Position numbers and translations under genes: made by a program
Notes under the pieces: model-generated
Database searches by the model: none
What the model was told of the DNA's origin: nothing
The model's input: the letters and a program-made list of their open reading frames with translations, nothing else
Part shown: one piece after another, positions 16,310-24,429 of the stretch
Layout: each line of letters begins with the position of its first letter
Position numbering within the stretch: the stretch's first letter is position 1
From: Bacillota bacterium
GTDB taxonomy: Bacteria > Bacillota > Clostridia > Clostridiales > Clostridiaceae
NCBI GenBank assembly: GCA_021781655.1
Contig: JAJXWJ010000016.1
Span: 1 to 53,974 of the forward strand
Length of the DNA stretch: 53,974 bases
Reading direction: 5' to 3'

Positions 16310-17770
16310 TTAAATGATTTGAGCCGTAAATTTATGCCAATCTGTTGATGACTCATAGCTGTAAGCTAAATTAAACAATGTAGCTTCACTAAAATAGTTT
16401 CCAATAAACTGTAGTCCAACTGGCAGGTTATTTACAAAACCACAGGGTACTGAAATTGCAGGTAACCCTGCTATATTAACTGGTACAGTATATATATCTG
16501 ATAAGTACATTGAAAGAATGTCTTTTGTTTTTTCTCCAAATTTAAAGGCAGGAGTAGGGGAAGTAGGAGAAAGTATAGCATCAAAATCGTTTAAAACCTT
16601 TTGAAAATCTTGTATTATTAAATTTCTAACCTTTAATGATTTTTTATAATAGGCATCATAATATCCAGCTGAAAGTACATATGTTCCAAGCATTATGCGT
16701 CTTTTTACTTCTTTTCCAAAACCTTCGCTACGTGACTTAAAATATAAATCAACTACATCTTCAGTATCTTTTGATCTGTAGCCATACTTTACACCATCAA
16801 ATCTACCGAGATTTGAAGAGGCTTCTGCAGAAGATATGATGTAATATGCAGCAAGAGCATATTGTGTTAGAGGAAGTGAACATTCTTTAACTTCAGCACC
16901 GTTTTCTCGTAATACCTTTATAGCTTTATCAATTGTTTTTCTTACATTATCATTTAGACCTTCACCAAAATATTCAACAGGGATACCTATTTTTTTACCT
17001 TTTATATCTTTTACAAGATTGTTTTTATAAGCTTGTACAGGTATATTTACTGTTGTATAATCTTTATTATCTATACCTGATATATTTTGAGCTAATAGAG
17101 CACAATCTTCTACGTCTCGTCCAATTACACCTACTTGATCTAGCGTTGAGCCAAAAGCTACAACTCCATACCTGGATATTCTTCCATAGGTAGGTTTAAG
17201 TCCTACTACTGAACAAAAGGAAGCTGGTTGACGTACGGAACCGCCTGTTTCTGTTCCAAGAGAAAGTGGAGCTTCAAAGGCAGCTACTGAAGCAGCAGAG
17301 GCACCGGAAGATCCTCCAGGAACATACATTTCATTCCAAGGATTTACGGTCTTTTTAAAGGCGCTATTTTCATTAGAGGAACCCATAGCAAATTCATCCA
17401 TGTTCAGTTTACCCAGTATAATCCCATTATTTTCTTTGATTTTTTTTGTAACCGTTGCATCATAGGGTGATATGTAGCCTTGTAAGATTTTTGATCCGCA
17501 GGTGTTTTGCATTCCTTTAACACTAATATTGTCTTTAACAGCAACGGGAACTCCACCTAAACCTTCTAATATTTCACCTTTTGTAATTTTTTCATCTAAA
17601 GCTTTTGAACTATTTAAAGCTTCCTCTTCTGAAACATGTAGATAAGCACCAATTTTTTCATCAATTTTAGATATATTTCGAATAAAAGCTTTTGTAACTT
17701 CTTCTACCTTAACTTCTTTGTTTTTTATCATGGCTTTTAGTTCATGAGCTTTATATTTATGTAATTCCAT
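16310..17770 (-). CDS. gatA: Asp/Glu-tRNA amidotransferase subunit A (amidase)
   Basis: Amidase-signature enzyme that hydrolyses glutamine and channels ammonia to GatB. The 486 residues carry the Lys-Ser-Ser catalytic triad context: VAVKDNI (Lys near 77), the glycine/serine loop [11 protein letters not shown], and [15 protein letters not shown] with the nucleophilic Ser. The frame is complete and GGAGGATTTTTTA precedes the ATG. It lies between gatC (12 bases) and gatB (13 bases), clearly one operon. Confidence 0.96.
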   Translation of the reverse strand: MELHKYKAHELKAMIKNKEVKVEEVTKAFIRNISKIDEKIGAYLHVSEEEALNSSKALDEKITKGEILEGLGGVPVAVKDNISVKGMQNTCGSKILQGYISPYDATVTKKIKENNGIILGKLNMDEFAMGSSNENSAFKKTVNPWNEMYVPGGSSGASAASVAAFEAPLSLGTETGGSVRQPASFCSVVGLKPTYGRISRYGVVAFGSTLDQVGVIGRDVEDCALLAQNISGIDNKDYTTVNIPVQAYKNNLVKDIKGKKIGIPVEYFGEGLNDNVRKTIDKAIKVLRENGAEVKECSLPLTQYALAAYYIISSAEASSNLGRFDGVKYGYRSKDTEDVVDLYFKSRSEGFGKEVKRRIMLGTYVLSAGYYDAYYKKSLKVRNLIIQDFQKVLNDFDAILSPTSPTPAFKFGEKTKDILSMYLSDIYTVPVNIAGLPAISVPCGFVNNLPVGLQFIGNYFSEATLFNLAYSYESSTDWHKFTAQII

Positions 17771-17782
17771 TAAAAAATCCTC

Positions 17783-18070
17783 CTATTCTATAACCGTGGG
17801 AACAGTAACATAATTATTAAATTTATCTAGAGCGTTAGCTAATATTGAATTAAGTTCTATAAATGGTTCCATCTCATCATCTCTAAATTTATTTTCAAGA
17901 TAATAGGGATTTACTATAATGTCTATATTTTCAGTATTTAATTCATTCAGTTTTTCCATGTAACCAAGCACACTATTTAAATCAATTATAAGGTTTTCTT
18001 TTTCTTCATCAGAAAAGTTTAATCTTGCAAGGTTTGCTATATATTCCACATCTTTTTTAAAAATCTCCAT
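17783..18070 (-). CDS. gatC: Asp/Glu-tRNA amidotransferase subunit C
   Basis: Small belt subunit of 95 residues that wraps and stabilises the GatA-GatB interface. The family pattern is clear: VEYIANLARLNFSDEEKENL at the start, a helical middle (LNSVLGYMEKLNELNTENID) and a C-terminal TVPTVIE. I start at ATG 18070, with AAAGGAG seven bases upstream, not at the in-frame TTG at 18076. The stop codon of a 31-codon leader ORF overlaps that ribosome binding site, so gatC translation is probably coupled to the leader. Confidence 0.94.
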   Translation of the reverse strand: MEIFKKDVEYIANLARLNFSDEEKENLIIDLNSVLGYMEKLNELNTENIDIIVNPYYLENKFRDDEMEPFIELNSILANALDKFNNYVTVPTVIE

Positions 18071-18082
18071 AATCAATCTCCT

Positions 18083-18178
18083 TTAAAGTATTATTTTTCT
18101 TTTATCAAATGGTGTATCATATTCAGCCAATACCCCTATAAACTCACTATTTTTTATTTGATAAGTCACTAATTTCAT
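18083..18178 (-). CDS. 31-codon leader ORF upstream of gatC (possible FAH-family N-terminal remnant)
   Basis: Short frame starting MKLVTYQIKNSEFIGVL, with a GGGGGG-type ribosome binding site five bases before its ATG. Its TAA immediately adjoins the AGGAG of gatC, which is the arrangement expected for translational coupling. The first 18 residues look like the start of a fumarylacetoacetate-hydrolase-family enzyme, so it is either a relic of an operon gene removed by an internal deletion or a leader peptide kept for expression. The weak similarity does not decide between the two. Confidence 0.55.
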   Translation of the reverse strand: MKLVTYQIKNSEFIGVLAEYDTPFDKRKIIL

Positions 18179-18204
18179 ATTTACCCCCCAAAATAAGAAT
18201 AATG

Positions 18205-18218
18205 TGATATATATATCA
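18205..18218. promoter_or_regulatory. TetR operator 1 (TGATA-N4-TATCA)
   Basis: Perfect 14-base palindrome TGATATATATATCA. It lies downstream of the leftward -10, inside the leader of the gatCAB transcript, where a bound repressor would block elongation or initiation. It shares its TGATA-N4-TATCA form with operator 2, exactly 60 bases away. Confidence 0.65.
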
Positions 18219-18230
18219 TATTTGTAAAGT

Positions 18231-18259
18231 ATCTTATCACACTAAATTTATCATGTCAA
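18231..18259 (-). promoter_or_regulatory. Promoter of the leader-gatCAB operon
   Basis: On the minus strand TTGACA (complement of 18254-18259), a 17-base spacer and TAAGAT (complement of 18231-18236) form a good sigma-A promoter. Operators 1 and 2 bracket it. Confidence 0.6.
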
Positions 18260-18264
18260 TAATA

Positions 18265-18278
18265 TGATACAAATATCA
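18265..18278. promoter_or_regulatory. TetR operator 2 (TGATA-N4-TATCA)
   Basis: TGATACAAATATCA, a perfect 5-base dyad with the same form as operator 1 (ATGATA/TATCAT with one more base each side). It lies between the two divergent promoters, 6 bases before the tetR -35. Confidence 0.65.
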
Positions 18279-18284
18279 TGTTTA

Positions 18285-18313
18285 TTGACTGAATTATGTT
18301 TCTTCGGTATAAT
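18285..18313 (+). promoter_or_regulatory. tetR promoter
   Basis: TTGACT (18285-18290), 17-base spacer, TATAAT (18308-18313); 35 bases upstream of the TetR start. Confidence 0.65.
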
Positions 18314-18348
18314 AAATTTATTTATAAAATTTAGAAAAGAGGTATATT

Positions 18349-18957
18349 ATGGCAGCTTCAGAAACAAGGGAACCCCGTCAGACTCGGGCAATAGAGAAGA
18401 AAAACAAAATTATAGAGGCTGGCTTCAAGCTATTTTGTGAAAAAGGCTATCATTATACAAATACAAATGAAATTGCTAAGGAGGCTGGAGTATCCACTGG
18501 GATAGTGTATCATTACTTTAAAGATAAGAAAGCAATTCTTTTAGCAACTGTAGGACAGATGGTTCCAAGCTTTGATCATGAAATAATAAATAAGTTATGT
18601 GTATCCAAAGATAGAAGAGAACTTGAAATTTTTTTATCAGAAACCATAGATAGGGATATTGATTTTCATAAGTTATTTAAAGCAGCACATGAGGAATTTC
18701 TAACTATGTGCCACTCTGATCCAGATATAGCGGAATATATGAAGGGGTTTCAAGACAAAGGTTTATCAAGAATTGCAGATACAATAGTATCAAATGGCTC
18801 AACTATTTCAAATCCCTATGAAAAAGTTGACATAATATATCATATGATAGATCAGTACTGTGATGCAGTAGTTTTTAGTAAACGAGAAAAAATAGATTAT
18901 AATATTATGAAAGAACTTTTAATAAAAAATATAATGAATTTGCTATATATAAATTGA
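18349..18957 (+). CDS. TetR/AcrR family regulator divergent from gatCAB
   Basis: Dimeric one-component repressor of 202 residues. The N-terminal helix-turn-helix is clear (IIEAGFKLFCEKGYHYTNTNEIAKEAGVSTGIVYHYFKDKKAIL, residues about 23-68). The ligand-binding half is helical and unassigned. AAGAGGTATATT precedes the ATG. It is transcribed away from gatCAB, and two TGATA-N4-TATCA palindromes lie between them, so it probably controls both itself and the amidotransferase operon. Control of a translation enzyme by a TetR protein is unusual. Confidence 0.9.
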   Translation: MAASETREPRQTRAIEKKNKIIEAGFKLFCEKGYHYTNTNEIAKEAGVSTGIVYHYFKDKKAILLATVGQMVPSFDHEIINKLCVSKDRRELEIFLSETIDRDIDFHKLFKAAHEEFLTMCHSDPDIAEYMKGFQDKGLSRIADTIVSNGSTISNPYEKVDIIYHMIDQYCDAVVFSKREKIDYNIMKELLIKNIMNLLYIN

Positions 18958-19099
18958 GTTATGAAAATAATTAGAGCCGTCTTTACTTTTCAATTTATTA
19001 CTGCAATGATATAATAGTATTAATTATTGTTTACTCGAATAATTTTGATGTTTTTGTTAATAATATAATGATAAAAATATAATTTGGAGCGTGAACCAA

Positions 19100-19432
19100 A
19101 TGGAGAATGACAAAACTTTTGAATTACTTACTAAAATGTATTCAGAAATGAACGGAAAGTTTGATGCAATAAATAATAGGTTTGATAATTTAGAAAATAG
19201 GTTTGATAATTTAGAAAATGAAGTGAAAAAGATTGGTGCTAAAATTGATGGAGAAGTTATTCCAAAGCAGCAGGCATTGTTTGATGGTTATGTAGCAAAC
19301 ACTGAAAAACTTTGTCAGCTAACAGAAACCGTAGAAGAAATGAAAGTTGATATTAATAACATTAGTATAAAAACCTTAAAAAGTGAAAATAACATTATTG
19401 AAATGAAAAAAAATTTTTATAGCAAAGCATAA
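19100..19432 (+). CDS. Coiled-coil protein of unknown function
   Basis: Acidic, hydrophilic protein of 110 residues with no cysteine cluster or membrane segment. Residues about 15-45 carry the heptad-like repeat NRFDNLE twice in identical DNA, followed by NEVKKIGAKID; the C-terminal half (ETVEEMKVDINNISIKTLKSENNIIEM) is also coiled-coil-like. I start at ATG 19100, with GGAG 11 bases upstream; an in-frame GTG at 19091 is too close to that site. Similar short coiled-coil proteins are common in Clostridium and have no known function. A GAAA-tetraloop terminator overlaps its end. Confidence 0.72.
   Translation: MENDKTFELLTKMYSEMNGKFDAINNRFDNLENRFDNLENEVKKIGAKIDGEVIPKQQALFDGYVANTEKLCQLTETVEEMKVDINNISIKTLKSENNIIEMKKNFYSKA
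19175..19216 (+). repeat. Two exact 21-base tandem repeats in the coiled-coil gene
   Basis: The unit beginning AATAGGTTTGATAATTTAG occurs twice without change and encodes NRFDNLE, one coiled-coil heptad. The identity at DNA level points to a recent duplication. Confidence 0.85.
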
Positions 19433-19471
19433 TGCAAAAGTTCATATCGAAAGATATGAGCTTTTTGCATT
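19431..19471 (+). terminator. Terminator with GAAA tetraloop
   Basis: Arms 19431-19448 and 19453-19471 pair with one bulge around a GAAA loop; T-rich bases lie within the second arm. It overlaps the stop codon of the coiled-coil gene. Confidence 0.7.
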
Positions 19472-19569
19472 ATTATATAGTAATTATCTTGCAAAATAAT
19501 TTTATTATAGTTTTTTTTGATATAATAAGATAAATAAGGTAAATGTATTATTATTTTGGAGGATTACAA

Positions 19570-20022
19570 ATGGTAAAGGCTATTCTATTTGACTTTGATG
19601 GTGTACTAACTATAGATGCCACTGGATCACAATCCATTTGCAACTATGTATGTAAGGAAATAAACATGGATATGTTAGAATTGGTAAAAAAAATTAAATG
19701 TAAGGGCTATAAGACAGCAATGGTTACAGATAATAAAGCTGATAGAATTGAAAAAATTACAGAGCACTTTGCTTTTGAAAAAATATTTGATGTCATAGTA
19801 GTTTCAGCTAATATAGGTTCTGGAAAAGATAAGGAAGATATATTTATTAGAACCATGGAAAAGTTAAAGGTAACTGCAGATGAATGTGTTTTTATAGACA
19901 ATCAGCAAAATAATCTATTAATTTCAGAAAAATTAGGAATGAAGGTGATTTTCTATAATCATGAAGAGAAAAATATAGACAGACTTCAAAAACAATTGGT
20001 AAGTTTAGGCTTGAATTTTTAA
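19570..20022 (+). CDS. HAD-family hydrolase lacking its cap domain
   Basis: Haloacid-dehalogenase-like protein of 150 residues. Motif I (LFDFDGVLT, residues 5-13), motif II (AMVTDN), the motif III lysine region (GSGKDKEDIF) and motif IV (CVFIDNQQNN) are all present. Only about 25 residues separate motif I from the second core element (MDMLELVKKIK), where subfamily-I HADs carry a helical cap of some 60 residues. The reading frame is intact, so this is either a natural capless protein or an in-frame deletion; the surrounding decay favours the latter. ATG 19570 has GGAGG upstream. Activity uncertain. Confidence 0.7.
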   Translation: MVKAILFDFDGVLTIDATGSQSICNYVCKEINMDMLELVKKIKCKGYKTAMVTDNKADRIEKITEHFAFEKIFDVIVVSANIGSGKDKEDIFIRTMEKLKVTADECVFIDNQQNNLLISEKLGMKVIFYNHEEKNIDRLQKQLVSLGLNF

Positions 20023-20042
20023 AATAGAATCAAAAAAAAGGA

Positions 20043-20144
20043 AAAGATAAATCGATTTACAGATTTGAATATAAAATTGGTAATGAAATGAAGGAAGGCT
20101 GGGTCAGATTTGGCAGTATATTTGGACCAGATTTGAGAATGTAA
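20043..20144 (+). pseudogene. Short open fragment, unrecognised
   Basis: An open frame with a protein-like composition (YRFEYKIGNEMKEGW, FGSIFGPDLRM) ending at TAA 20142-20144. It has no start codon with a ribosome binding site. It looks like the C-terminal tail of a deleted gene, but I do not recognise the family. Confidence 0.35.
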
Positions 20145-20163
20145 AAATTAATTATTTAACTGA

Positions 20164-20337
20164 AAGGATGGTTTTATCAAGGAAAGACCAGTGTTATTAT
20201 CAACAAAAGCAAATAATGGAACTTATGGAGGGGTTACATATCAAATAGATGGTGAGCTTGTACCAGCATTAACTGTAGAATTAATGCAAGGACAAAAATA
20301 TATTTTGAGCATATACTTTGTTTTGTATGTTTTGTGA
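20164..20337 (+). pseudogene. AIM24 family protein remnant
   Basis: About 45 codons of one frame resemble the N-terminal third of an AIM24 (TIGR00266-like) protein: RPVLLSTKANNGTYGGVTYQIDG then ELVPALTVELMQGQKY. After that the frame goes out of register and ends at TGA 20335-20337. There is no start codon in frame, because a TGA directly precedes it. The rest of the family's beta-barrel is absent. Confidence 0.6.
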
Positions 20338-20462
20338 AAATATAGTATTGTATTTGAATATTAGCAAAAATCATCTATAGTCACACAAATAAAGCGGCTT
20401 ATAGAAAAAGTTATTAGATTTATAGATAGAAATATTTTAAAATACTATGGGGAGATAATTTA

Positions 20463-21191
20463 ATGCTTGGAATAGTTATTTGTGAGGATAATGAAGTTCA
20501 TAGAAACAATTTAAAGCAAATTATAGAAAATACTATTTTACGAGAAGGGCTAGATTTAAATATCCTTTTAAGTACAGGAAAACCAGAAGAACTATTAGAT
20601 TTCTTGAAAAATAACAATACAGTTGGAATTTACTTTTTAGACGTTGATTTGAAATCTAATATAAATGGTGTAAGACTTGGGGAAAAAATTAGAGAAATTG
20701 ATCCTTTAGGATATATAATTTTTACCACCACTCATTTAGAAATGAGTTATTTAGCTTTTAAATATATGGTAGAAGCAATGGATTATATTGATAAAGATGA
20801 AGATAACTATAAAGAAAGAATAAGCAAATGTATTTTAAAGGCGTACAACTCATATTATAAAGAAAAAAATAATGAAGAAGTTATTTCTATTAATTCAGAT
20901 GGAAGAGTTATTAATTTAAAGCCTAGTGATATACTGTTCATAGAGACAACCACTACTGCCCACAAGATAAGAATTCATGAAGAAAATAGACAAATTGAAG
21001 TTTATGCTAATTTGAAGGATATACAAAATAAGCTTCCTGCCAATTATTATAGATGTCATAAATCCTACATTGTTAATAAAAACAAAATAAAAGAAGTAAA
21101 TAAAAAAGAGTATAAAATAACTATGATAAATGAAGAGGAATGCTATGTTTCTATTAGATATCTTAGGGGGCTTTTAAGTGAATCAAGATAA
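20463..21191 (+). CDS. LytTR-family response regulator (AgrA-like)
   Basis: Two-component output protein of 242 residues. The receiver domain (1-125) has the acidic pair E8-D9, the phospho-acceptor D60 in YFLDVDL, a Thr in FTTTHLE and a K in YIDKDEDN. The LytTR DNA-binding domain (about 135-240) has ILFIETTTTAHKIRIH and YRCHKSYIVNKNKIKEV. The layout is that of AgrA/ComE quorum or bacteriocin regulators. GGGGAGATAATTTA precedes the ATG. No sensor kinase or signal-peptide gene lies nearby; the only partner is a small membrane protein whose start overlaps its last 14 bases. Confidence 0.92.
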   Translation: MLGIVICEDNEVHRNNLKQIIENTILREGLDLNILLSTGKPEELLDFLKNNNTVGIYFLDVDLKSNINGVRLGEKIREIDPLGYIIFTTTHLEMSYLAFKYMVEAMDYIDKDEDNYKERISKCILKAYNSYYKEKNNEEVISINSDGRVINLKPSDILFIETTTTAHKIRIHEENRQIEVYANLKDIQNKLPANYYRCHKSYIVNKNKIKEVNKKEYKITMINEEECYVSIRYLRGLLSESR

Positions 21192-21432
21192 ATTATTTTT
21201 AGCCTGGGTATACATTATTATACCTACTTTCATAACTAGTATTATTTGTGGAATTTCATTATTTTTAATTTTTAAAGGCAAGATTAAATTTAAAAATATT
21301 TTTAAGTTTTCTGCTATTTCATTTTTAATAGGATTTGTCATAAGCAGTGGTTCATATATAATAATTCTTCCGATACTAGCTATAGTTACAATTTTTCAAT
21401 TAAGAGGGAAAAATCCTACAGAGATAAGTTAG
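21178..21432 (+). CDS. Small membrane protein overlapping the LytTR regulator
   Basis: 84-residue hydrophobic protein starting at GTG 21178 inside the end of the response regulator gene, with AGGGGG about 8 bases upstream. Two or three transmembrane segments are visible (about residues 8-30, 40-60 and 60-75), followed by a short charged tail. The 14-base overlap means translational coupling. I do not recognise a family. Candidates by context are a signal-export or immunity-type component of a truncated agr-like locus, or a phosphorelay membrane partner; neither is shown by sequence. Confidence 0.7.
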   Translation: MNQDKLFLAWVYIIIPTFITSIICGISLFLIFKGKIKFKNIFKFSAISFLIGFVISSGSYIIILPILAIVTIFQLRGKNPTEIS

Positions 21433-21440
21433 TAAATATA

Positions 21441-21824
21441 ATGAACGATAGCATTTGTCTTCAAAAGAAACAAAATATAAATATTGGAAGCTGTGAACTA
21501 AGTATAAATTCAATGAATGAATCAGCTTTAGTTATTCTTGTTTTCAATACATTTAGCAATTTTGAAAAGGATTATAATCATAATAGATTACTTACAGATA
21601 CGCAGTCTATAGGTGCGGCAATACAAAATTTGATTCTGGCTGCTCAAGAATTTGAACTAGGAACTCTTTGGATTTGTGATATATTCTATTGTAGCAGCGA
21701 AATATGTTCTTGGTTGAATCGAAAGGACGAATTGGTAGCAGCCATTGCTATTGGCTATCCAGATCAATCACCATTTGAAAGGCCGCGAAAGACATTAGTA
21801 GAAGTTACAGAATGGATGTATTAA
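21441..21824 (+). pseudogene. Nitroreductase family remnant without N-terminus
   Basis: The 127 codons correspond to the C-terminal two thirds of an FMN-dependent nitroreductase: SALVILVFNTFSNFE, DTQSIGAAIQNLILAAQEFELGTLWICD and IAIGYPDQSPFERPRK. The N-terminal RRSxR FMN-phosphate motif and first helices are missing, and no ribosome binding site precedes the first ATG. It begins 8 bases after the small membrane protein. Probably inactive. Confidence 0.7.
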
Positions 21825-21902
21825 AACAACTGAATCATGTGATTCTAAAATTTTTTAAGTATCAGAGGTGAGAGGTAAAAAATAAACTAAAAGGAGGAAA
21901 GG

Positions 21903-21979
21903 CTGGTTTCTGAGGCAATTATTGAATAAAGAATAATGTTATATGTGAAAAATCCAGTTATTGTAATTTTAGAAACCAG
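21903..21979. repeat. Widely spaced inverted repeat before the DUF1697 gene
   Basis: CTGGTTTCT (21903-21911) and AGAAACCAG (21971-21979) are exact reverse complements 59 bases apart, ending 14 bases before the DUF1697 start. They could close a leader structure covering that start. Confidence 0.4.
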
Positions 21980-21993
21980 ATAAAATAAACTAA

Positions 21994-22554
21994 ATGAATA
22001 TTTATGTTGCATTATTAAAAGGTATTAATGTAGGTGGGAAAAATATAATTAAAATGGCAGAGCTAAAAAAAGTATTTGAAACAATTGGACTTTATGAGGT
22101 GAAAACATATATTCAAAGCGGTAACGTACTGTTCAAGTCAAATGAGGATGAGGATGCTTTACGAAACAAAATTGAAGATGAGATTGAGGCAGTTTTTGGA
22201 TTTTACGTTGAAGTTGTATTGAGAACAAGGGAAGAATTAGAAAAGATTGTATCGACTTGTCCATTTTCTGATAAAGAAATATTAGAAGCTGAGTCATCAT
22301 CTGAAGCAGAGAGTTTATATGTGGCACTATTAGCTCAGGTTCCTTTAAAGGAAAAAATAGAACTTTTGGATGAGTATAGCAATGAAAGTAATAAATATCG
22401 AATTGTTGGTCGAGATATATTCCTATTATTTAATGATAGTATAAGAAATTCAAAACTTGCTAATAAGCTTCAGAAATTAGATGTAGCGGTTACTGTGCGT
22501 AATTGGAAGACAATGAATAAACTTGTTGCCTTAGCAAGAGATATGGCGATTTAA
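21994..22554 (+). CDS. DUF1697 family protein
   Basis: Cytosolic protein of 186 residues spanning a complete DUF1697 domain: YVALLKGINVGGKNIIKMAELK at the start, YIQSGNVLFKS, CPFSDKEI and a C-terminal TVRNWKTMNKLVALA, which is the family's hallmark. Biochemical role unknown; the family is widespread in soil bacteria and Firmicutes. The ribosome binding site is weak and the leader contains a long-range inverted repeat. Confidence 0.9.
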   Translation: MNIYVALLKGINVGGKNIIKMAELKKVFETIGLYEVKTYIQSGNVLFKSNEDEDALRNKIEDEIEAVFGFYVEVVLRTREELEKIVSTCPFSDKEILEAESSSEAESLYVALLAQVPLKEKIELLDEYSNESNKYRIVGRDIFLLFNDSIRNSKLANKLQKLDVAVTVRNWKTMNKLVALARDMAI

Positions 22555-22570
22555 GTAAATGAATTTGATT

Positions 22571-22843
22571 TTATCTTATAACAAATTCAAAAATTGAGAA
22601 TACCAAAATAAATATCGAAACACATAAACCAGCTATAGCAAGTTTTTTGTTTTTCTTCCAAATCTGAATGGATTGAAATAACAATGACACAGAAATCAAT
22701 GGTCCAAATACATTTGCTCCAGTTTTCTAAATACCTAAAATCTGCGTACATACAAATATTATTATGCTTATAGAGCAAATATTGCTAATTATATACAGCA
22801 CTTTCTCATATGTTTGTTTGTGACGCCATCTACCTCCAATCAT
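22571..22843 (-). pseudogene. Small membrane protein gene with in-frame stop
   Basis: On the minus strand a frame starting MIGGRWRHKQTYEKVLYIIS continues for 91 codons, with one internal TAG about 38 codons in. The second half (NVFGPLISVSLLFQ, AIAGLCVSIFILVFSIFEF) is clearly transmembrane. It resembles the C-terminal part of small multi-pass membrane proteins of the SdpI/DUF1648-like kind, but the match is loose. The stop and the lack of an N-terminus make it a decayed gene. Confidence 0.5.
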
Positions 22844-23005
22844 CCCCTCAGTATGCTAATTCAATAAAGGGAAGTCATCTTTGGCTCTGCAAAAGTAATT
22901 TCAGAAAAAATCATATAAAAAGGAAATCTGATATAACAATAAAAACTATTGTTTATCAGATTTTTTTGATTATATAGTGTTTAAAATAAATGACGAGGCG
23001 ATTTT

Positions 23006-23337
23006 ATGGTAAAGACATATAAAGAAAGATTTATAAAAATAGTTAAAGCAATAAACTCAGATATTTTAAAACAACATGCACAGCTAAAAAAACAAAAAAA
23101 ATTAAACTTTGAGGCTTTTTCCTTTCTAAATAAAGTATATCTGCAAGACTTTTATTCATCGGAAGAACCTATACTTTAGAATGATTACTTAGTATTTGCG
23201 ATAGAAGGTAGCAAAGTAGAAGTTCCAAATTCAGATGAAAATAGAGCAGCTTTTTGCGGCGGGCTTATGACTAAAATGGACGAAGCTAAAAAATTAATAC
23301 ATACTAGCTCTAGAATAGCAAAGTTTATAATAAGAAT
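23006..23337 (+). pseudogene. IS4-like transposase remnant
   Basis: The frame from ATG 23006 (MVKTYKERFIKIVK) has an in-frame TAG at about 23177 and continues with DYLVFAIEGSKVEVPNSDENR. That is the first catalytic-Asp region of IS4-family transposases, where the usual D is replaced by E here. No terminal inverted repeats are visible and the remainder of the DDE domain is missing. It is the only trace of a mobile element in the window. Confidence 0.5.
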
Positions 23338-23520
23338 GTAGGAAAAATGTGGTCTTTACCTGTAGAAGATTTATTTATGGGTTGATAGAGTTCTTTTCAA
23401 GGATAAGGAGAAACTAGCAGGTAATCAAATGATAGTTTTCAGATGCCAAAGTGTAATTAGTAATATTGATAAAATTTATGAATTAAAGTATGAGCTAAAT
23501 ACTTGTTTAAATAGACTATA
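23330..23520 (+). pseudogene. Mixed fragments, including a Y-family polymerase motif
   Basis: In a shifted frame the codons around 23320-23385 read VGKMWSLPVEDLFMG, which resembles the LPVxDLFMVG motif of UmuC/UvrX-type Y-family DNA polymerases. After that, 23386-23520 is open and encodes LAGNQMIVFRCQSVISNIDKIYELKYELN, whose family I cannot name. These are at least two pieces brought together by deletion. Confidence 0.4.
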
Positions 23521-23574
23521 ATAAATATCGGATATTAAGTATATTATGTATGCTTATATTCGATATTTTTTTCA

Positions 23575-24380
23575 AATTCTAATAAAGCTCCTCTAGCAGA
23601 TAGGGTTAGACCGAGGACGCTTTTCTTCCCCACATGGAAAGAGGAAAGATTGTCCTAATTGGTGCAACTACAGAAAATCCTTCTTTTGAAGTTAACTCAG
23701 CCTTATTATCAAGAAGCCGAGTATTTGTACTTCACTCTCTTGAAAAGGATAATATTATTAAGCTTTTAAAAAACGTATTAAAAGACAAAACTGGTTATGG
23801 CCATAGAAATATAGATATTTCTGAGGAGCTACTTAACTTAATAGCCTTGTATTCTAATGGAGATGCTAGAACTGCACTTAATGTTTTGGAAATGGCAGTT
23901 ATGAGTGGGGAAGTAAGAGAAAGAACTACGGTGATAACAAAAAATATTATTGAAGATTGCATTCAGCAAAAGTCACTATTATATGATAATCTTGAAATTA
24001 CAGTTGCAGTTTATAATGCAGTTCATTATCTTGGTATGCCAGAATGTAATATATATTTAACCCAAGCAGTAGCATATCTATCAGTAGATCCTAAATCAAA
24101 TGCACTTTATACCGCTTACGAAAAGGCAAAAATAGATGCTAAAAATACTATTTCAGAAGGAGTTCCTCTTCATCTAAGAAATGCTCCAACTAAGCTTATG
24201 AAAGACTTGAATTATGGCAGTGGATATGAGTATTCTCACAATTTTGAAAATAAAGTAGCGAGCTTGCAATGTCTACCTGATAATCTGAAAGACAGACAAT
24301 ATTACACTCCAACTACCCAAGGTGTTGAAAAAAATATAAAAGAACGATTGGAAACTATTAAAAAGTTGAAGAAAAGATAG
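23575..24380 (+). pseudogene. rarA: Replication-associated recombination protein A with N-terminal deletion
   Basis: RarA/MgsA is a clamp-loader-like AAA+ ATPase that acts at stalled forks. The C-terminal 248 codons are intact (LIGATTENPSFEVNSALLSR with sensor 1, SNGDARTALNVLEMA, YHLGMPECNIYLTQAV, RQYYTPTTQGVEK). Upstream in another frame only the extreme N-terminus survives (NKAPLADRVRPRTL, about 23575-23616). The roughly 100 codons between, which hold Walker A and Walker B, are gone, and the halves are out of frame. The ATG at 23634 gives a product with no ATP-binding site. Probably dead as an ATPase. Confidence 0.8.
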
Positions 24381-24429
24381 TAGCATAATATGGTATAATT
24401 GTGATAATTAGAAGAGGAGGTTATGTATT

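Noticed and set aside
16933-17193. 86-codon plus-strand frame inside gatA
   Set aside because: Leu/Tyr-rich shadow of the conserved gatA sequence, with no start signals.
22980-23370. Intact insertion sequence
   Set aside because: Only a partial transposase with an in-frame stop; no terminal inverted repeats or target-site duplication found.
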